A stretch of 64,000 nucleotides of DNA from Lewinellaceae bacterium (lineage in GTDB: Bacteria; Bacteroidota; Bacteroidia; Chitinophagales; Saprospiraceae). The stretch is from positions 62,001 through 126,000 of the forward strand of contig JADJRC010000050.1 in the NCBI GenBank assembly GCA_016712415.1, read 5' to 3'. The notes under the pieces were generated by a model that saw only the letters and a program-made list of their open reading frames with translations, was not told the origin of the DNA and ran no database searches. The translations under genes were made by a program, and so were the position numbers. This document shows, in pieces, positions 60,541 through 64,000 of this stretch; the first letter of the stretch is position 1; each line of letters opens with the position of its first letter.

Positions 60541-61467
60541 ATGAAAAACTACTACCGGATCATGCTCGGCAAGAGCAGCATGTATGCCCAAGAATGCTAT
60601 GAAGGCAACTTCATCGGTGTCGACTTCCTGAGCGACATCGATCTCACCGGTAAACTACCAGATGACTGGCGCAACTTCAACCAACAGTATATTCCGGTCG
60701 TACTCAAGCGCGATCCGGGTCGGAGTAAAATATCCGCCGGTCTGGCATGCGGTATGTTGTGGACGATAGCCAAGGGAATCAAGGTTGGAGACATTGTACT
60801 TTGTCCCAACGGTTCCGGCAGTTACTACATTGGCGAAGTGCTCGACAGCTACTCCTTCCATACCGGAGAAGTGCTGCCACATCGCCGTACGGTAAAATGG
60901 CTGCCCGCAATCATTCAGCGGTCCGAAATGAGCGATGCCTTACAAAAATCCACTGGCTCCATCGGCACCTCCAGTGCGATCACCGGATATGCGGAAGAGA
61001 TCGAACGACTGATCGCCGGACAAGCAAAACCTACCATCATCTCCACAGACGAAACCGTTGAAGACCCCGCCACATTTGCGTTGGAGAAGCATCTCGAAGA
61101 TTTTCTGGTACAGAATTGGAAGCAAACGGAATTGGGTAAAAAGTACGACATCTATGTGAATGAAGACGGGGAGGAAGTGGGTCGGCAATTCCAAAGCGAC
61201 ACCGGTCCGATGGATGTGCTGGCCATTAGCAAGGACAAAAAAGAGTGGCTTGTCGTAGAATTGAAGCGCGGACGAGCCAGCGACAACGTGGTTGGGCAAG
61301 TCCTGCGGTATATGGGATTTGTGCAGGACCTGGCCGAGAAAGGGCAGACGGTGAAGGGAGTAATCATTGCGATGGAAGATGACAACCGGATACGGAGGGC
61401 GTTGTCAATGGTGCCGAATATTGAGTTTTATCGGTATCAGGTGACGTTCAGGCTTTTTAAGGATTGA
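60541..61467 (+). CDS. Endonuclease NucS/DUF91-like protein with EVE-like N-terminus
   Basis: 308 residues. The N-terminal 115 residues (FIGVDFLSDIDLTG, then WTIAKGIKVGDIVLCPNGSG and YYIGEVLDSYSFHTGEVLPH) resemble EVE/PUA-like modified-base-binding domains. The C-terminal part has a PD-(D/E)XK nuclease pattern: GPMDVLAISKDKKEWLVVEL near residue 225 and ELKRGRASDNVVGQVLRYMG, where D, E-x-K and Q are candidate active-site residues. Such fusions are plausible modification-dependent restriction enzymes. It lies one base after hsdS and may act with the type I module, or alone. Not the HsdR subunit: no helicase motifs. Confidence 0.75.
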   Translation: MKNYYRIMLGKSSMYAQECYEGNFIGVDFLSDIDLTGKLPDDWRNFNQQYIPVVLKRDPGRSKISAGLACGMLWTIAKGIKVGDIVLCPNGSGSYYIGEVLDSYSFHTGEVLPHRRTVKWLPAIIQRSEMSDALQKSTGSIGTSSAITGYAEEIERLIAGQAKPTIISTDETVEDPATFALEKHLEDFLVQNWKQTELGKKYDIYVNEDGEEVGRQFQSDTGPMDVLAISKDKKEWLVVELKRGRASDNVVGQVLRYMGFVQDLAEKGQTVKGVIIAMEDDNRIRRALSMVPNIEFYRYQVTFRLFKD

Positions 61468-61491
61468 TATAAACCATAAATCGTTAAAAAT

Positions 61492-62502
61492 ATGATTACC
61501 GCTGTTGATAATGGTAAGGAGATTGCCAGACTGCAAAAACAAATGCAACTGGCATTCAAAAATCAAAAACCGGAAAGCATCAGAGCAATCATAGGTTCTC
61601 CTGGTGGGGCCTTTGGCACCAAATTCCTATATTTCAAGGCATACGATATTTGGGTAGTTTTCGAGGAAGGTGATAACCGTTACTGGAATGCATTCGGGAT
61701 CGGACGGCCCATCCCGGAAAAAAACAATTCCATAACATGTGAGATCAACTTTCCCTACGAAGGGATTGACCGGAGAATTGCTGGCGTATGGGGCAAGGAT
61801 TCAGACAACGTTGTATTGCTACACAGGGGCAAAATTGGTGGTGGCCGGAAAGGCATAGGGAAAAGTTTGTTTCTCGATAAATACCGTGGTGAGTATGTCA
61901 ACATTTTAGATGGTGATACGGAGAATCACGTTGCCCTGATTGGAAGTTTGAATTCAAAACGTTTCTTACAGCAAGTGGCCAACTTCGTCCATGAAGTGCA
62001 CCGGATTAAGAACTTAGCCGAAGATGCAGCAGAAGATGTGGACAGCATCGATGACGAACAAAGCATGCCGGATTTGGGCTTTGATTTTACAGCAGAAGGG
62101 CATGGAAAAAGAAGGTATACCCGCAGAGAAGAAATCGAGGCAATCAGCAACCACGGCATCATTATCAACGCTTTAGCGGATCAACTTACAAGCAGAGGGT
62201 TTGCCGTTGGAAATGACCGAAAGCGAGACCTTTTTACGGTCAACAACGACAAAATTGATCGTCTTTTTGAAGCCAAAACTGATCTGTCGAATGGAAGCAT
62301 CTATTCAGCTGTGGGACAACTTATGATGTATTCCGCTGAAAAATGTCTCGATGACAATCATAAAGTATTAGTACTGCCGAAAAAACTAAAGGCATCTGCC
62401 GAAAAGACCGTTGCCAAACTGGGTTTGGATATTTTGTACTACATTTTTGATGATGAAACTGTCCATTTTATTGATCTTGACCGGATATTGAAAAAGAGAT
62501 AA
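61492..62502 (+). CDS. Hypothetical defence-island protein with possible PD-(D/E)XK core
   Basis: 336 residues. No family recognised with confidence. N-terminal part: alpha/beta with FGTKFLYFKAYDIWVVFEEG and VLLHRGKIGGGRKGIGKSLF. The C-terminal part (residues about 225-336) holds DLFTVNNDKIDRLFEAKTDL and SAVGQLMMYSAE, which fits D...ExK...Q of a PD-(D/E)XK nuclease, with E-A-K near residue 257. The start is ATG 61492, 24 bases after the preceding gene. It could be an additional restriction-type effector of the island. No frameshift seen. Confidence 0.6.
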   Translation: MITAVDNGKEIARLQKQMQLAFKNQKPESIRAIIGSPGGAFGTKFLYFKAYDIWVVFEEGDNRYWNAFGIGRPIPEKNNSITCEINFPYEGIDRRIAGVWGKDSDNVVLLHRGKIGGGRKGIGKSLFLDKYRGEYVNILDGDTENHVALIGSLNSKRFLQQVANFVHEVHRIKNLAEDAAEDVDSIDDEQSMPDLGFDFTAEGHGKRRYTRREEIEAISNHGIIINALADQLTSRGFAVGNDRKRDLFTVNNDKIDRLFEAKTDLSNGSIYSAVGQLMMYSAEKCLDDNHKVLVLPKKLKASAEKTVAKLGLDILYYIFDDETVHFIDLDRILKKR

Positions 62503-62598
62503 AATGTATAATCTTCAGAATTACAATCTAATCTCACCGAATTTTAATAAGAGCGCCGTTGGTCAGATCAAACGACAAACCGAGAATTCGAGCACTTA

Positions 62599-62769
62599 GA
62601 GCGTGTTTAAATTTCAGTCACCGGGCTGCAAGCGGCCAATTTTATTTCATGCTTCGTTATCCCGACTAAAGTCGGGACGCCATAGGCGCCCGGCTATGGC
62701 TGCAATATTTGCCTTGCCTGAAACAAAATTTGCTCGCTTTCGCTCCGGCACTGAAATTTAAACACGCTC
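62599..62769. mobile_element. MITE, 171 bp, with 20-bp inverted repeats and TTA target duplication
   Basis: Perfect 20-bp terminal inverted repeats, GAGCGTGTTTAAATTTCAGT at 62599-62618 and its complement at 62750-62769, flanked by TTA on both sides (62596-62598 and 62770-62772). The interior has no open frame and contains small hairpins such as CCCGACTAAAGTCGGG. A 3-bp T-N-A duplication is typical of several IS5-family subgroups, so an IS5-type transposase is the likely mobiliser; this is inference. It lies between the hypothetical nuclease gene and darT. Confidence 0.85.
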
Positions 62770-62790
62770 TTAGATAACAAAAATATTATC

Positions 62791-63424
62791 ATGCCCAAAC
62801 CGGACCCAATATGGCTTTTCCGAATGACTCATGTGGATAACGTTCCGCATATTCTGACGCATGGCTTGGTTACTGCATCTTCCCCCAATGCCGACCCAAA
62901 TTTTCGTTCTATTGGAGATCGTAGCCTTATCGGTGTGCGCAACGATATGGAAGTGCCCATCACCCCCGGTGGAAACTTTAGTGCGTACGTTCCGTTTTAT
63001 TTAGGTCCAAGGTCGCCAATGCTTTATCAAATTGCCACCGGATACGAAGGGATTGAAAAGGTCCATCAGGATGAAATTGTATATATTGTAGTCAATCATA
63101 ATTGCATCCAAGAGAAAGGATTAGAGTTCGTCTTCACCGATGGCCACGCGCGTCACGGGATGACCTAATAGCCCGGAGGCATTCGATCACCTGGATTGGG
63201 ACGTCATCTACATGACAAAATGGAGCAACACACCGGAAGACCCGGACCGCCAACGGCGCAAACAGGCAGAATATATGGTCAAAGAACAGGTACCCGTGGA
63301 TTGTATCGCCTACATATTGGCGTACAGTGAAAATACCAAACAAAAAATTCAATCTTTGCTTCAGGAAGCAGGAGTTGAAATTCCGGTAAAAATTTCAAAA
63401 AGAGCCTATTATGATCACGTATAA
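62791..63424 (+). CDS. darT: DarT-like ssDNA ADP-ribosyltransferase toxin (frameshifted)
   Basis: DUF4433/DarT toxin that ADP-ribosylates thymidine in single-stranded DNA using NAD+, blocking replication. MPKPDPIWLFRMTHVDNVPH, then ILTHGLVTASSPNADPNFRS is the DarT N-terminus, with conserved IPGGNFSAYVPFYLGPRSPM-like segment near residue 62 and the catalytic-region TDGHARHGMT. The first frame ends at 63168. One extra T near 63169 restores NSPEAFDHLDWDVIYMTKWS and the long frame to 63424. Combined length about 211 residues, normal. It overlaps the darG start by 14 bases. Confidence 0.9.
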
Positions 63425-64000
63425 AACAGGCAATCTCTTGGCCGCCAACACCCAGGCTCTGGTGAATACCGTCAATACGGTTGGGATAATGGGTAAGGGC
63501 ATTGCACTACAATTTAAAGAAACGTTCCCAGAGAATTACAGAGCCTACTCGGCCGCATGCAAAAAGGGAGAAGTGCAAATTGGGAAAATGTTTGTCACTG
63601 CAACCAATCGCATGGATGGCATCAAGTATATTATTAATTTTCCAACTAAGAAACATTGGAGGCATCCATCTAAGCTGGAATATATCCGTTCGGGATTAAT
63701 AGACCTCCGTAAGATAATCGTTGAAAAAAATATCCAGTCGGTTGCCATGCCGCCATTAGGTTGTGGGAATGGCGGACTAAACTGGGCTGATGTTAAACAG
63801 CTTATTGACTATTACTTGGTTGACTTACCCATTACGCTGATTGTATTTGAACCGTCCGATGAAGTGAATGCAATACTAGCAGCCGAAAACGAGAAGCGTG
63901 AAGCAAAGCTACACCAGCGCGTGCTATGATGCTAAACTTGCTTTATTATTACCGTGGCTTAGGGAATATGCCAGTGAGTTTGCTGCTGAAAAACTGACGT
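63411..64000 (+). CDS. darG: DarG-like macrodomain antitoxin (frameshifted, runs off the window)
   Basis: Antitoxin of DarT: a macrodomain ADP-ribosyl-DNA hydrolase with a C-terminal DarT-binding part. MITYKTGNLLAANTQALVNT, then NTVGIMGKGIALQFKETFPE and PPLGCGNGGLNW are the macrodomain loops. The first frame ends at 63929 (172 residues). The true C-terminal region continues in another frame (EAKLTPARAMMLNLLYYYRG), with one missing A near 63909 and another slip near 63975, and passes the end of the window. The gene is thus partial here. Confidence 0.85.

Noticed and set aside
60541..62502. HsdR restriction subunit
   Set aside because: Neither gene has helicase motifs or the length of HsdR (about 1000 residues); HsdR may lie beyond the window.
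52376..64000. Integrase or transposase gene in the island
   Set aside because: No tyrosine or serine recombinase or DDE motif was seen in any long frame; only a non-autonomous element is present.

Overview
The window looks like the chromosome of a member of the Bacteroidota, probably Saprospirales or a relative. The evidence is: several secreted proteins with C-terminal type IX secretion (T9SS) sorting domains; a DUF1800/DUF1501 pair; an Oar-type TonB-dependent receptor; promoters of the TAnnTTTG type; and moderate GC (about 50 percent by eye). Many genes are interrupted by single-base slips, mostly in or beside short homopolymers, across housekeeping, envelope and defence genes alike. I read most of these as indel errors of a long-read assembly rather than true pseudogenes, and give the reconstructed span of each gene.

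Region 1 (31-19517) is an envelope polysaccharide locus. Plus-strand, closely packed genes encode glycosyltransferases (GT2, GT4, GT9, CgeB-like), a Wzy-like polymerase, AsnB-type amidotransferase, FkbM methyltransferase, WcaF-type acetyltransferase and WecB. The GDP-fucose pathway follows (gmd, fcl, manC). A lone DUF433 protein and one more GT4 come next, then three GT4 genes on the minus strand. A Wzx-like flippase (49088-50577) and a second GT9 (51209-52195) lie far downstream, so the pathway is spread over two sites.

Region 2 (19600-31250) is mixed housekeeping: a nucleoid-associated protein, acetyltransferase, AhpD-like protein, spermidine-synthase-like methyltransferase, a large AsmA protein, RNase D and a fused oligopeptide ABC ATPase. 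Region 3 (29458-49114) is rich in secreted and envelope proteins: T9SS cargo, DUF1800/DUF1501, a TonB-dependent receptor and metal transport. It also holds a deoxynucleoside kinase, gatC and a LolD-like ATPase.

Region 4 (52281-64000) begins at a tRNA-Leu(CAG) gene with a clear promoter and terminator, and looks like an integrated defence island. It holds a three-gene minus-strand envelope unit (DUF4359 protein, membrane protein, VWA-like lipoprotein) and, divergent from it across an array of GAAATTTC-type repeats, an unrecognised protein of about 647 aa with a small translationally coupled partner. Next come a type I restriction-modification module (hsdM, a badly broken hsdS), an EVE-like/NucS-like nuclease, a second possible PD-(D/E)XK protein, a 171-bp MITE with 20-bp terminal inverted repeats and a TTA target duplication, and a DarT/DarG toxin-antitoxin pair that runs off the end. 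No HsdR, integrase or transposase is visible. The best candidate for an undescribed system is the divergent block 52557-56877.
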